Counted from the stretch's first letter, positions 45,216-58,296 are shown. The stretch is 64,000 nt of DNA from Ceratothoa steindachneri (GCA_963969495.1 OZ018321.1:105428066-105492065), one strand, 5' to 3'. The notes: a model not told the origin generated them from the letters alone. Program-made: numbers and translations.

Positions 45216-48200
45216 ACTCAGATTCAAAGCAGAAGTAAGACGTCGGACCATACTCACCAAGGTCGTAGTGTTGATAACTAAAAAAAAACAATGATGTTAA
45301 TTTATCTAAAACTAATAGGTATGCGCTAAATTTGTAACTTTAATAAGCTGTTAGTATCGACCTCCTCTATGTAAAGGTGGTCTTTACTGATGTATAGGCG
45401 GCTTTAGAAAAGGAAATAAATGGATTAATGGTATTTTTGAAGTTAATTACCTTATCCAGAGATACATTGAAAAGAGTTTACGGATTTTTTTACGCTAGTA
45501 ACGGTCCCGTATCCTGTTTTCTAAGATCTCATACCAGTAAACTAAGCATAACACATATTCCAGGATTACCCTCAGGTCTTGAAAGAATCTTGAAAATTTA
45601 AATAGATCGAATTGCACCGGTAACATTTTAACGGCAGAGCTGTCGCTAAACTCGAATGCTTCATCTACTTTAGGTTCCAAGTTTGTATAAATTTCTGTCG
45701 GTTTAACTTTACTCATGTCTTCGTACTCAACTTCAACCTTTGGAACGGTAGATTGGGACCCTATTTCATAACCTAATGATAGGGAAACTTTTGTGTGCAA
45801 ATAGTGTCGAGTTTAATGTTTTTGAGAAGTAACCATTGAAGATTAGATGAACCATCCCTTTTCCCGCATGAGGTTCCGTTCTCTCATTTGGAGGAAGAAA
45901 TACACTACCCAATGTGGAGCTTAGTATCCCGATGCATGAAAGCTATGAGTAAACCTTTAATTTCTTAATATGTCAGGTATATTTTGGATACTGGGACATT
46001 ATAGCTGTTCCCTGTTTCGAAACGCCTAAGGAAGGAAGAAGTTCCCCTGCTCCCCGTTTTCTGCGTATGACTAAATAGGCTGTAGTTTCCGTAATGAAGC
46101 AAACCGAACCCGGCTAGAAAAAAAATCCTGGACAACTCCCTGTATTACGAGTAGTAAGCATCAGATGCTGAATGACATTGGCACATAGCAAACATTTTAT
46201 TCTCCCAATTCAATGTCTCAAATCGAACGGAGTTAGAATGCCATATCTGCGAGAGCATATCAGAGCATATAAAGAACATTGGTTTAATTCGACTAAAATT
46301 TTAGCGGATATTTCCACAGGTTCAGATAAACACTTTTTTCAAAGTGTTTGTTCTGAGTTAGGACTAATTCAGCCACCGCACCCAAAGAAACCATTTCCCC
46401 TTTATTTAATCCCGAGGTTTGACATTTCACTGTTAATGTGCAAAGAGCCGAAGTATGTATTTTCCCTAGGTAAAAGTTGCATTCTGAGATAAGAGATAGC
46501 GCTCAGCGGGACAAAGATCCGCCATAGAATGGCGTCTTCCGAAGAATTTGCCGTTTGAGTCTGGAGGGTTAGAATATTCTTTAGAAGGGGAATTACGATA
46601 TAAAATATAAACATCAGGAGCTCCTCGGAAATTTAAAATGGATAAGTTAACAATTTGAATGGTAATGGGCTCCTCTGAAAGGTTTGCCATTGGAGGGAGC
46701 ACTGGAATAGGTAATAGTATCGAACGAATGAGAATCTAAGCAGTGCTTGGGAGCGGATTTGAAAGTCAGATCCGGAACAAAAGATCGATTAATATAATTT
46801 TGGCTTCAAAGTAGTAGTCAATTTTAGACTCAATTATTCTTCAAGCAAATAGTCATTCACTTTGTTCATGTTGAATTAAATGTAAATCTGATTTATTTGT
46901 AAGCTTATTTCTTCGAAATGAATAATGAGGGATTCTATAATATCTATTCTATCACGCAATTCAAATTCGGCAAATGAAAACTAATTTAACTTCTGCACTG
47001 ACCTCATTAAGAATAATGGTATTCCTTCTTTCAATAGAGCCACAATTTTTAAACAAGGTTGAAATATAATGCTCGAATTCGGAAAGAAGAAAGAATGAAT
47101 TCTTCCTCTCTAATTTCTATAAACATTTAATTAGAAAAAGAAATGAAAGAAAGGCCTTGTAGAACAGGCATTTTAAGAAACTTCAATAGTTAAAGAAAAA
47201 GTGAGGAAAACGAGTTTGTGGACCAAATATATTTTGTTAGCTATCTGCTTTGTAAAATATGTAGCGTTTATAAAGGAGCCATACCATTACCCACCCCCTA
47301 GAAGGAGTGGAATAGCTAAGATAGATACCCCTCTCAACCATGATTCTTCTTCAAAATGTGTACTGACTCATTCTCGTCGCCCACACCTACTCCTAAGCTG
47401 TAAACGCATCCTACAAGCAACTAGGGAGGGAACTGTCTTAAAATGTGGTCGGTAAAATTCATATACTCAAACAAAGTATTGAATGGTCAGCCAAGCGATG
47501 TGAAATTACACCCGCCGACGAATGAGTGATCCAGTAGACAGAAAAAGATGGCATACAAACTAAAGAAGGCTAAATACACCAAACCAGAGTAGTCATACCA
47601 AAGAAGGAAAGGAGGGATATTCACAAGCCTAAAATATTTTTTTTTTACTGCAATTTTTAGTAATAAGTTAATTTTGATTAATCAAGTAAATTCAACCCCT
47701 CCCAGTGTCGTAAAAAAGACAATACCTAACAAAAATGACCGAGCAAAGAGAAGCACTGTCTGTAAGGGTAAAAGTTAAACGATTCGCTATGTAAATTACA
47801 ATTATTTAAAAAGAGAATTCAGTAGAACAGATTTATTAAATTTATGAAATTAAGTTTAAATTAATTAAATTAAAATAAATAAAAGAATGGAGAAGGACAG
47901 TAAAACTCTATTTGCTAACATCATTGGGCAGAAGGGATTGAAAACGTTGGATTTGTGTCTTTTAATCCACATAATTTCCTCTATGTAAGAGTTCAGAAAG
48001 TCACTCTTCTAATTCATTATCCATTTTATCTTAATTTAAATGGTCAACGGGCAGGGCTGTGTTTTTCAAACTCTAGCCGCCCTTTGGGGCTAGAGGAAAA
48101 AGTTTAAGAGTGGTCAACCATTCGCAAGTGGATATGACACGACCACACCACCTGGATTTAATCCTGTAGTGGGACCACCACACTTGGATGTATTCAACGT

Positions 48201-49426
48201 GAGGTTAAGTTGCAATAGAACATCCACTTTCTAGCTGTTACATTGACCGCTAGCACAGAGGAGGGCTATAAAATTCCCACAGCATGCAACAGCCTCCTTC
48301 CACTCCAACCTGGTCCCTCAGGACAGTCGCACATAAGGTGCGGCCCCACTTAATTGCGGCAATATTGGCGTAGACTACAGCACAGGCTGTAGGATCCAAG
48401 CTTTCTCCTTTAATCTCCCAAGTGGTCGTTAGGCTATTTTAGGCTACCGGATCCTAGTTAAATGAACCATATCCCTCTAATGGTCTAATAGTTACCAGTA
48501 AAGACACTACCTCTCCAAACTGAACAAGTAAAGACAATCCTTCTCTCTTAATTTGAAAGAGAAAGTGGCTTTACTTGATCCATTTAGAAAAACTACGGAT
48601 AAACCGTATCTAGATGTTTATCAACGAAGACATGCAAATTATCGAGTTACTAATAATTTAGGACCACATTATGAATTTAATCGGTGTCATCCTTTTGCTT
48701 TTACTCACTCCGGAGCTCAAAATGGTTTCCTATGTAAATTTCAAGGGTGATATTTGTTTATGTGAAATACGTATCCAACTTATTTTTCAACATTTTTACA
48801 AATGCCTTTTTGACTACATCGAAGTTTGCGTGGTATTACGTGATTTTGGGTGGGTGAAGGAGAGTTATATTAAATCATTTGTTTACAAGTTCGAAGTTTT
48901 TTAATATTTTATAGACTTCTATTAAATGACTTACAAAATGCTAAGTTTCGAAGGAATATAAATTCAGTATCTCAAATCTTTCTCTATGCGGTATTTCAAG
49001 GATCTGGGATCAATTAAAGTGACTGACAATGAACTCTAAAATTGTATTATCTTTCTGCATGAGGGGGCAATGCATTTACATAGAGCCAAACTAAAAGAAT
49101 AAAAATGAAGAGGAAAGATAGAAGAAAAGGAAATAGAAAAAGACAAGGAGATAAGGAAACTCGAAACTTTCGAAAAGAACTTGATAGACCAGTTTTAATG
49201 TCCAGCAAGTCGAAAAAGGGGTAGATCAGCTGTTTCTGCGTTTTGCTGTTTTTGTGCTTTAGAAGTTGTGGAGTAATTTCTCATAAAATACCAATCTTTC
49301 ATTTTAGTGAATATTATTGGCGCTCTCTAGATCACCCTCTTATCGTTTGTGAATATTTTCCTAATTAATATAGACTAACTTTGTTCCGAGGGAAAATTAT
49401 TCCATTTACTTTCTCTCTTTGCGGTA

Positions 49427-49428
<2 letters not shown>
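45216..49428. other. unassigned 4.2 kb stretch
   Basis: This is the longest part of the window without an identified element. Frames of about 100 codons occur at 45495-45800 (minus, starting MHTKVSLSLGYEIGSQ) and 46172-46492 (plus, starting MTLAHSKHFILPIQ), with no motif I recognise and no clear splice context. TATAAAA at 48267-48273, within a GC-richer island (48050-48450), looks promoter-like and may mark an old LTR. If a host exon exists in the window, this is the likeliest place, but I cannot support one. Confidence 0.3.
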
Positions 49429-49473
<45 letters not shown>

Positions 49474-49486
49474 TCTACATATCCAC

Positions 49487-49577
<91 letters not shown>
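49429..49577. repeat. (TA)n microsatellite, interrupted
   Basis: Two TA tracts (49429-49470 and 49493-49577) separated by about 20 bp, bordering PLE 2. Confidence 0.95.
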
Positions 49578-49579
<2 letters not shown>

Positions 49580-51323
49580 ATGGAGGATATCACATTGACG
49601 TGATGTATACCAGTGGAAGATAATGGTAAACCACAATATTTGAATCAAGATTTTATTTATAACTATCGGACTAGTTTGGGCAAGATGCCATTTTCAACTA
49701 ATAATGAAGAAACTAGGCAAGAAACACAGTACATATAAGGTAAGACACATCTTAAACAAAATAAAACAGCAGGAAGCAATCTGGGAAAAACTCGAGTAAA
49801 TCTGGCGCGAATGACAAGTTAAACAAAATGAAATGGAACCGAAAACAATCTGGAGAATTGCTATTCTCCGAGACCCATTGCATCCGAGGGTTTATAAATG
49901 CGATTGGCGACTTTATTCGATATATATTTGTTAAATTTGCATTGCCCTTCAGATTAATTCAAATTATCAACTTTGTTGATGATGATGATAGATTCCGTAA
50001 TTCTCCTCTTAATATAATTGTTTGATTTATAAATGGTTTTTGCATGGTTAAAATCAATTCTGTGCTCGTGCATTTGCATATGCGTAAAGAGACTTAAAGA
50101 GTTCGTACACCTTCTGATATCAGTTCAATGTTCTTTTATCCTTTTATTAAAGTGGCCCGACTCTCCGATGTATGTTAATTGGCAATTATAGCATGGTATT
50201 CTGTATAATCCACCATCGAGATTGATTGGACGCAGTCTAGTCAACAATTTTCGAATGGTATTATGATATTTGAATGTAATATTTATGGTATTTCCGTTCG
50301 CATATGATTTTAGGGGGGCCAAGGCTTGAGCATATGGGAAACTAATACATTTTTTAAAATCATCCCTTCGTGGTGTGAAGATGGCATAGAAGTTTTTTCG
50401 TGCTTTCGAATGGCATCTATTTATGAGGTGAATTAGGTATCTTAGTTCAATGAAATTACAGATAAGGTTGTTAATTTCATCCTGAAGGAAGATTGGGTCG
50501 CACGTTCTATAGGCTCGGAGAAAGGGGAAAGAAATAACAGATATCTTAACGGATTTGTCATATAGTGAGAAAAAATGTATGTAAGCATTTAAATTTGTAA
50601 GCTTTCGATAGACTGAGTGAGAACTGGATATAATTATTTAAACGGTAGATATTTACGTGTAGAAACGATAGAGAATTATTTTGTTCCCATTCTACTTTGA
50701 ATTTTATCGAAGGGTGTAACGAATTCAGGTTGTTGAAAAATTCATTTAAATTGTTGTTGTCTATGGGCCATGCCGACAGGATGTATTCTACATATCGGAA
50801 CCAGATAAGAGGTTGGGAATGGATCCTAGGAAGGAGGGTCATTTCATAGTTTTCCTTAAATAGATTGCATATGATGGGGAAAGGGGGTTACCCATACTTA
50901 AACCATATTTTTGGCAAAAAAAACTTATCTTCAGTTGAAAATACATTATTCGTTACACATAAGCGCACTAATTGAATAATTTTAGGGATCGGTAAAGGTA
51001 GGTTAATATCTAAATTGGGAAGAAATCTCGATAACACGTCAAGCGCTTTATCGACCGGGACTTTTGTTAACAAACTATTTACGTCAAAGCTTAACAGATT
51101 TTACTACTGAGGTCAAGATTTTTAATTTTGGAAATAAAGTCCGAAGAGTGGATAATATGTGAGTGAGAGATTTTGCCCACCGCATTTGATAAGATTCCAG
51201 CCAGCCATTTGGATAGCTTATAACTAGTCCGATAGTTATAAATAAAATCTTGATTCAAATATTTTGGTTTACCATTATCTTCCACTGATAAACATCACGC
51301 CAATGTAATTGATATCTTCCATT

Positions 51324-51327
<4 letters not shown>
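49578..51327 (-). mobile_element. Penelope-like element 2 with short inverted ends
   Basis: A minus-strand PLE of 1.75 kb lies between two (TA)n tracts. Its ends (49578-49677 and 51226-51327) are ~100-bp inverted copies. Coding pieces from N to C are [37 protein letters not shown], then the RT segment FRYVEYILSAWP (catalytic YxDD degraded to YVEY) with IKFKVEWEQNNSLSFLHVNI. The GIY-YIG domain follows (GGLYRIPCYNCQLTYIGESG, NKRIKEH). Frameshifts and stops separate the pieces. RT motif B near 50890 is damaged, and part of the N-terminal region is absent. Confidence 0.82.

Positions 51328-51403
<76 letters not shown>
51328..51403. repeat. (TA)n microsatellite
   Basis: TA repeat shared by the right end of PLE 2 and the left end of hAT D. 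Confidence 0.95.
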
Positions 51404-51406
<3 letters not shown>

Positions 51407-52533
51407 TGGCGATTCCTCCATGAATGCAAGCAAGGCACTGTACGCTTTGTTTTCACAGAATCGCGCATTGTTACGTAACTTGTAAGCCTTTGAATCATAA
51501 GATTCAGAGGATAATTTCCCGTAGCCTAGCTTGAAGTCAATAGAGATTAGCCCAACCTTTAAAGTTTCTATCTGGGTACAGTAAAAGGGTCTTGATTGTC
51601 ACAGACAATAAGACTATTTGTTGCGTACACCAGCAATCCAGCCGAGATCTATAGCTTTCAATGATTGTGTCTGTGTACAGAAAAATGGGGGGGGTTTTAT
51701 TGCTTAGGACAAAATGTTATTTGTTGCGTACACTCCTTCGCTTTCTATAACGTATAACTTCGAGTTTTTGTAGCTAAAATTCTTGAGTTAAAATGTTGAA
51801 AACCATGCTAAAATTTAAAAATATATATTTACCACTCAGCTATAACAATTTTATACATGTGTATCATTTTGTTATCATTTAAATTACAGATTTAATAAAA
51901 AAATTGCATGTATCTTTGAAAACGCATGCAGCTGCAGGTGATATCTTGCAACCACGCAGACAGTAGTCTGAGTTACTGAAGCATCTTACATTTGGGGGGG
52001 GCGGGGGTGAGGGCAATGAGGGCCAAGTACCAATTGTTAACCGAGTTTATTGTTTACTTATTTTTTGTGCCAATAATGACAGACGACATATTCAATGAAT
52101 TAACAAGGTCTCCTCACCAAAATGTCGCGTGCTCTCACTTATTGTTATTTATGACCTTACCCCCTTCAAAACTTTCAATAATTCCTGAACTAGCCTTGGG
52201 AGGAACTTGGCAATTTTATTATTCGAAAGAGAATGTAAAACAGCATAAGAGTTCAAAATTTCGTTAGAATCGGCCTAATAGTTATGATATTATTTCCAAA
52301 ATAAAATAATTCCCGGGCTAACCTTGGCAAGACTTGGGCAATTATAAGGGGGCGTGACCTCTTTCTTTTTCTTCTCAAAACGCGGGGTGGAGCTAATTAT
52401 TGGAAACGCATTTGTTCGTCTTTTCGTTGGCCGTTGGGTGGAGTTAGCAGAGGTGTGTGCGTTCATACCCTAGCTGTACACATTTTCAAGATACGACAGT
52501 ATATTTTTTCGTTTGACAGTTTCACGATAATCT

Positions 52534-53760
52534 TTGGACCATGTGAGTACGCCTTTTGATGCAAGCAGTGTGTATGTAGTTTGTGATTTTTGTGGTGTTG
52601 AAAGAAGAGTAAATGCATCTGAATGCCCAATTTATGTAACTAGCGCAAATGTGGCTTTGTTAGAGGTGAGTCGGTTGCTTGATGAGTGCAAGAGATTAAG
52701 TGAGTTAGTGAATGAAGTGAGAAGGGATGCGTGGTAGAGTTCTGAACTTGATAACTGAATAACTGAAAGACAGGAAACAGAGAGTTATGCTGAATGGGGT
52801 GAGGTCACAGTGGAGGGACGTTATCAGTGGCGTACCTCAAAAATCTGGTCTAGGCCCTTTTTTATTCATAGTTTATATAAATGATCTTAGGGAGGCTGTA
52901 AATAGCAAAGTGTCAATTTTTGCTGATGACACTAAATTGGCAGCTGTATTCAAAGAAGTTAAGGGTAGCTTTAAAGTGTAGAGTGACTTAAATAAGTTAT
53001 TAGCTTGGGCTCAGAAGTGGCAGATAACTTTTAACCTTAAAAAATGTAAAGTTCTTAACATGGGAAAGGGTAATAGGGAATTTAGCTATGAAATGAATGG
53101 GCATTGGCTGAATTCAGTTGAGGATGAGAAGGACTCAGGCGTAGTAGTAGCTAGGTCACTGAGGTTTTCAAAGCAGTGTATTGAGGCAAAAAATAGAGCA
53201 AATAGGGTGCTAGGATACATTAACAGGATTGTTAGCTACAAGATTAAAGAGGTTATCCTCAAACTCTACAACTCGTATGTTAGGCCACATTTAGAGTACT
53301 GTATACAAGCATGGTCACCACATTTTAAACATGACATCAACCTGCTAGAGTCAGTACAAAGGAGGGCATACAAAAATACTACCTTCCCTGAAGCACCTTG
53401 AATATCAAGATAGACTAAGGGTACTAAATATGTTCTCATTTGAGAGAAGATGTGTGAGGGGAGATATGATTGAGCTTTTTAAAATTTGTTCTGGGATAGA
53501 TAAGTTGAATTTTAGCAAGTTGTTTTAGTTGGAAAGTAGTAATAGGACTGGGGATCACCACTTAAAAATTAAAAAGCAGAGGTGCAGGTTGGATGTTAGA
53601 AAATATTTTTTCACTAATAGTGGTAGATTACTGGAATAGTTTGCCATCTGAGACAGTAGACAGTCCAAACTTGAATGTATTCAAACGCAGATTAGATGAC
53701 TATATGGGGAGGGGGGGTTAACTTTGGGGGGGTATTCTGGACTCATCCATTTAGATGCAG
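52534..53760 (+). pseudogene. CR1-like LINE inside hAT D, internally deleted
   Basis: RT blocks include VISGVPQKSGLGPFLFIVY (motif B) and VSIFADDTKL (catalytic FADD kept). They are followed by WAQKWQITFNLKKCKVLN, the frame 53060-53401 with RFSKQCIEAKNRANRVLGYI and VRPHLEYCIQAWSPHFKHD, and the eroded C-terminus to about 53700. The 68-codon frame at 52534-52737 (VVCDFCGVERRVNASECPI, a Cys-rich start) is probably the N-terminus of its ORF1, joined to the RT by an internal deletion. Short TTATGTTATG repeats at about 53965-53995 may be its 3' tail. Confidence 0.75.
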
Positions 53761-54341
53761 TTTTTTATTATTCTATATTACGATTGATTTGGATTTTGAC
53801 GAGTCTTGATGTTGATGCTTTTTGTTTTTGACACATTCCTGTGGATGGTTCGAATTGTATATTGTAGATGCATGATCTGACACAATTCTATGGATGCATT
53901 TTGTGGGTGAGTTTTGAAAGATGCGGATGACCTTTGATAGGCCTTTGTGGTTTTTGTCATCCGTCAAATTATGTTATGAAATTATGTTATGTTATAAATC
54001 AACCGGTCAAAGCATATACTATTCTGTATTTGATCGGCCCCCCTTGTTATGAATCATCAGTATCTTTTCGTCCCGCAGCTGCTCCTTTGTGTGTGTGTGG
54101 CCGCGTGGGAAACCAGTTATTCGCTTGCCTTTCTTATGCATTTCCTAATAAATGTACAGTTTTGATATAAATATTTCTCGATTTGACATTGGTTAACTAC
54201 TTATTACTTGGCATATTACCTCATTAATTAATGTGTGTGCTCAATTTCAGGATTTCATACATCTACCTAACTATCCTGCAATTTAGGTGCCACATGCCTA
54301 CTTTCCTTGCACTCTAGATGTCATAGTTCCATCATGGTTAT

Positions 54342-56140
54342 GTGGCAATAATTCCCCCCAAAAAATTGTACTCTTGGTCATGTTTGTTATTTTCAAATGA
54401 AAATTCTGTGTGGAATTCTGTTGATCGTGGATATGACAATTCAAATAATTTACACACACCTATTTCTAGTCATGAAAAGTGTCGTTCTCATATTAACGCA
54501 TTTGTCTATTTGAAAACATTTTGGAACTCAAAAAGAATTGATTTATTGCTTGACAAACAAAAATGAGCTGCCATTGAGAAACATAACGAAGAAGTCAGCA
54601 ATAACAGAGAAATATTGAAACGCTTAATTAAGATTACATGCATTTTAGGTATACAAGAGTTAAAGCATTTCGTTGTCACAATGAGGAAGTAAACGCTGAT
54701 AATAGCTCGGTAACTATATTGAGTTAGCAATTTGTATGGGAGAGCTCGATGTAAAGCTTAAGAATCATTTTAAAAATGGGACTGTTTTCAAGAGTACATC
54801 ATCTGCTATTCAAAATGACTTAATTCAATCTATTAGTTCAGTTTTGTTAAGAAAAAATTAAAGATGAACTTAATGAGTCCATGTACGTGGTGATTTTATT
54901 AGATAAAACACTGATGTCAGCTGTTTTTCACAGCTCTCTACTGCTGTACGTTAGGTAGATAAATATGGTGATATTTGTGAACGATTTATCGGATTTAATG
55001 ATGTAAGGATTGACAGAAGTGCTGCAGCAATTTCTGACAAAGCTATTAGACAACTTCAAGAATTGGGCTGTTTGAAAAATAAAATGTTGGACAATCTTAG
55101 GACGGTGCTATTGTTATGGCAAGCGAACTTAATGGAGCTCCGGCTAGGATAAAAGTAGCTGTACCAAAGGCAGCTTTTCACTGCTACGCTCATAGACTTA
55201 ATCTTTTTTTATCCCAAGCTGTTGCCGAAACTTCTGAATGCAATAATTTTTTCTCAATATTAGGAAGTTTATCATCATTTTGTTGGGAAGCCTTTCCATA
55301 AATTAGCTCCTACAAGGTGGAACTATTCTTCTAAGCTAATTGCAACAGTTAAGTAAAATAAAGATGATTTAATGGATCTTTTTAAATATATTCTTGAAAA
55401 TCCAGGAGACGACGTAAAAAAAAAAAAAAACGACTTGCTGACAGGCATCGATACATTTGATTTCAATTTTTTATTAGAAGTATTTTTTGCGATTTTTCCT
55501 TTGTCTGAATATCTATTTGATGTGTTGCAAACAAAATCTATGGATATTGTATATATATATTAATGACCGTTGAAGACACTAATGAAAATTACACAAAGAA
55601 GAAACGAAAATTTGCAGATACGTGGAGCTTGATAACAAGGAAGGAGTGGTCACCCATAGAGCAAAAGAAAACAGAAACTTTGCCCAAAAAACAAGTAGAG
55701 TCAATTATATCATGACATGTTCGATAAAATATTCACTCAAATGAAAAAGCGTTTCACTTCAATAGAAAATTTAGAACTCATTGAATTTTATGATGTTAAC
55801 TTCCCAGGAAAAGCTTTTGAATCTTTGAAAAAAAACTACAGTTTCTTTATTGTGATTCCTCGCCTCCGTTGTGAATTGTGTCTTATATTCGCAAATCTCT
55901 TGCGAAAAAGAATGTTACCGAGCTCCTTAAATTTCGACTTGAAAATGAAATGGACAAATGTCTAAAGGAAATATACAAGTTAAAAAAATTGATTCTAACT
56001 ATTCCAATAACAACAGCAACTGTTGAGCAATCATTTTATGCTATTAACAGAATTAAAAGTTACATACGAAGATCCCATAATTTCAATTTAAAAACAAATC
56101 TCAAAATAACTTATGAAGAATCGAGAAAGCTTTTTTGAGA
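54342..56140 (+). pseudogene. hAT transposase, ZMYM1-like, broken
   Basis: The N-terminal piece has a His-rich TTF-type finger remnant (SSHEKCRSHINAFVYLKTFW). The middle piece reads VMASELNGAPARI, then FHCYAHRLNLFLSQAV, the CxH..NL block before the insertion domain of hAT transposases. The C-terminal piece ends ILTIPITTATVEQSFYAINR and KSYIRRSHNF, the hAT dimerisation region. Several stops and frameshifts are present (near 54566, 55301 and 55563). The family resembles transposases related to zinc-finger MYM-type protein 1. Confidence 0.78.
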
Positions 56141-56480
56141 GAGTAATTGGAAATTTTGGCAAGAAAACACGACGAGCAGAATTTCTATATAAGTAGTGTT
56201 TCGCCATTATCTTAGGTAAGTTTGAATTTTGTAAAGTTTTTCCAATATTTAAAAAAAATTTTGAACTATTAATAAATTTCTTATATTTTACCTTCTCTTC
56301 GATTACTAAACATGGCATTGAATAAATATTTTCTAAAACGTGTCAAAATGTTTAGGAAAGCTATTTTAACTTACTAAATTCTATATGTAACAAATATGAA
56401 AAGTTTTTGCCGGAGCGTTATATTTTCTCGGTATTTCAGGAAATTACATGTCTAAGCAACAAAAATGTCACTACTCGCCA

Positions 56481-56483
<3 letters not shown>

Positions 56484-56553
<70 letters not shown>
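56484..56553. repeat. (TA)n microsatellite
   Basis: TA repeat between hAT D and PLE 4. Confidence 0.95.
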
Positions 56554-56556
<3 letters not shown>

Positions 56557-56579
56557 CACACGCACACAAAACAGTAGTG

Positions 56580-57960
56580 AATGTTAAGCTTAAAAAATAT
56601 AGTTCTAAACTCTAACCGCCAATCATCCAACCAACGCTCTTTATTTTTTAATCGTACATTGACGACTGTATTGTAATTATTAGATAGAAGCACTATCCAA
56701 AACTCTTTCTAGAATATCTACGTTGTAAGCAATCAAACATTAAATTTTCTATGGATGCTCAACATAACAATAGTATTTCATTTTTCGATGTGTGTGTTCC
56801 CAAGAATAATTGCACATTTTTAACCTCGGTTTACAGTTAAAGGACCACTATATTATCAGGCACCTATTATTTCCCCAATACCTTATTCACTTCCAAATTA
56901 GCAGCTATTAAATGTCGCAAACATAGGGCTTACCTTATTTTTTTATTGGGTTTCCTTTGACTTAGAAATGAAATATTTCAAAACATTTTTTACCCTTGCG
57001 ATATGTTTGATAATATTGTTAATAAAGTTTTAAACAATAAATTTTGTCCGTACAACCTATTCTTCAAATAGTTTTGCACTCTCATCTTTCCTTATTAATG
57101 TGCTCCTACCTAATCAATTGAGATCATGGTTAGTTTATTTATTTACATGTACAACTTGCAACAGTTGTGGTGCAAAACAAGCTGTCCTACAACTTAAACT
57201 TAGGCCCTCGAAGCACTTGGGATGGTCTTACAAAACTTGTCCTCTCTCGAAGCGAGAGTTTTCCTCTATTCATCAGCATTGCGAATGATATAAGCATTCG
57301 ATTTCTAATCACTCATTTGTTGTCTTGTCCTCCGCCTATAGCGATATAGATTCGAGAATTTTAGAATCGTTGTATATTGAAAAAAACTACAACCAAAACT
57401 CAAAGATTACAACTTCTCCATCCAGCTTCTTACAATAAAATGACCAAATCACAATATTTACAACAACCAAAACGACCCTTCTTCGTTCTTTGCTTTTCCC
57501 ATTTCTATAGTTATTCTCTTAATTCCAACGCTACAGGATAGTTATCGTGTTTTATATGTATTCATTTTTATTGTAGACTTTTAAATACATATTTTATCAT
57601 AGTTTTCTATTTCATACATTTCTTTTTATTAGTTTTTTACAGTCTGATTTTGAAAATTTATATGTATTTTAACCGTTTAAAAATTGAATTAACTTTCATA
57701 GTCCACTTCGTAATATTTCTTACTACAATTTCTATATTCTACATGTATTTATATTGGGGGAGGGTTCTTTTTATCACATGCAATTTATATGTTTTCTAAC
57801 CTTTTACATTTGTATACACTTCTATTCTAGACTTGTTAGAATTTTGCTGTCATTACATTGTTTTTACTGTTTTATTCATAATTTTTAAAAATTATGTTAA
57901 TTATCTATTTTCACTTCGAATTTTCTCTTTCTTTTTAGCTAAGGAAAATGGTCCCGAAAG
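56580..57960 (+). mobile_element. Penelope-like element 4 relic
   Basis: This plus-strand PLE is related to PLE 1. SYIDDCIVIIR at about 56651-56683 is the RT catalytic motif, followed by SNIKFSMDAQHNNSISFFDV, which aligns with NIKFSMETELNNKISFLDV of PLE 1. The GIY-YIG remnant at 57100-57288 reads YLFTCTTCNSCGAKQAVLQL, with the core eroded. Coding similarity ends near 57435 and a T-rich 3' UTR runs to about 57960. GGAAAATGGTCCCGAAAGG near 57942 may be a ruined hammerhead core. A mariner end follows at once. Confidence 0.75.
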
Positions 57961-58296
57961 GTCCTCGTTGGAACGAAAGGAATGTCCGATTTTAGGGAAT
58001 ATATTAGAGATGGAAAAACTTACAACTCTCAAAATATTAATCATAAACCTAATCTAAATCGTTTCCTAAAGCCTCATTCCATCTATCAACAAGTTATTTT
58101 ATGCCACGCTTGTAAATTTCTTTATGTTTGGATGCAAAATATGAATCCAACTCGTTTTCAACCTCTTCTCTTGATGTCAACCTAAGACCATCTAAATGGT
58201 TTTGTAATCCCTTAAACAAGTGAAAATCAGAAGGAGCAAAGTTAGGAGAATAGGATGGATGAAGCAATATTTCCCAAGCGAGCTCCACTAAGAGAC

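Larger units (their letters stand above)
51404..56483 (+). mobile_element. hAT element D inserted in (TA)n
   Basis: It begins CAGTGGCGATTCCTCC at 51404 and ends ACTCGCCACTG at 56483. The inverted tips CAGTGGCGA and TCGCCACTG match. ATATATAT lies on both sides, as expected for an 8-bp duplication, but the microsatellite makes this uninformative. A ZMYM1-like hAT transposase relic occupies 54342-56140 on the plus strand, and a CR1-like LINE copy lies upstream of it at 52534-53760. At 5.1 kb this is the largest DNA transposon in the window. Confidence 0.82.

Noticed and set aside
45495..45800. A possible host exon (101 codons, minus)
   Set aside because: No family motif or convincing splice sites were found, and length alone is not enough in 64 kb of AT-rich sequence.
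49375..49623. Tyr-Ile repeat frames on both strands, also at 6.6, 11.1, 17.2, 40.2 and 56.5 kb
   Set aside because: These come from (TA)n tracts and carry no coding meaning.
54342..56140. A host zinc-finger MYM-type gene
   Set aside because: It sits between hAT terminal repeats, is interrupted by stops and lacks intron signals, so a decayed transposase is the simpler reading.
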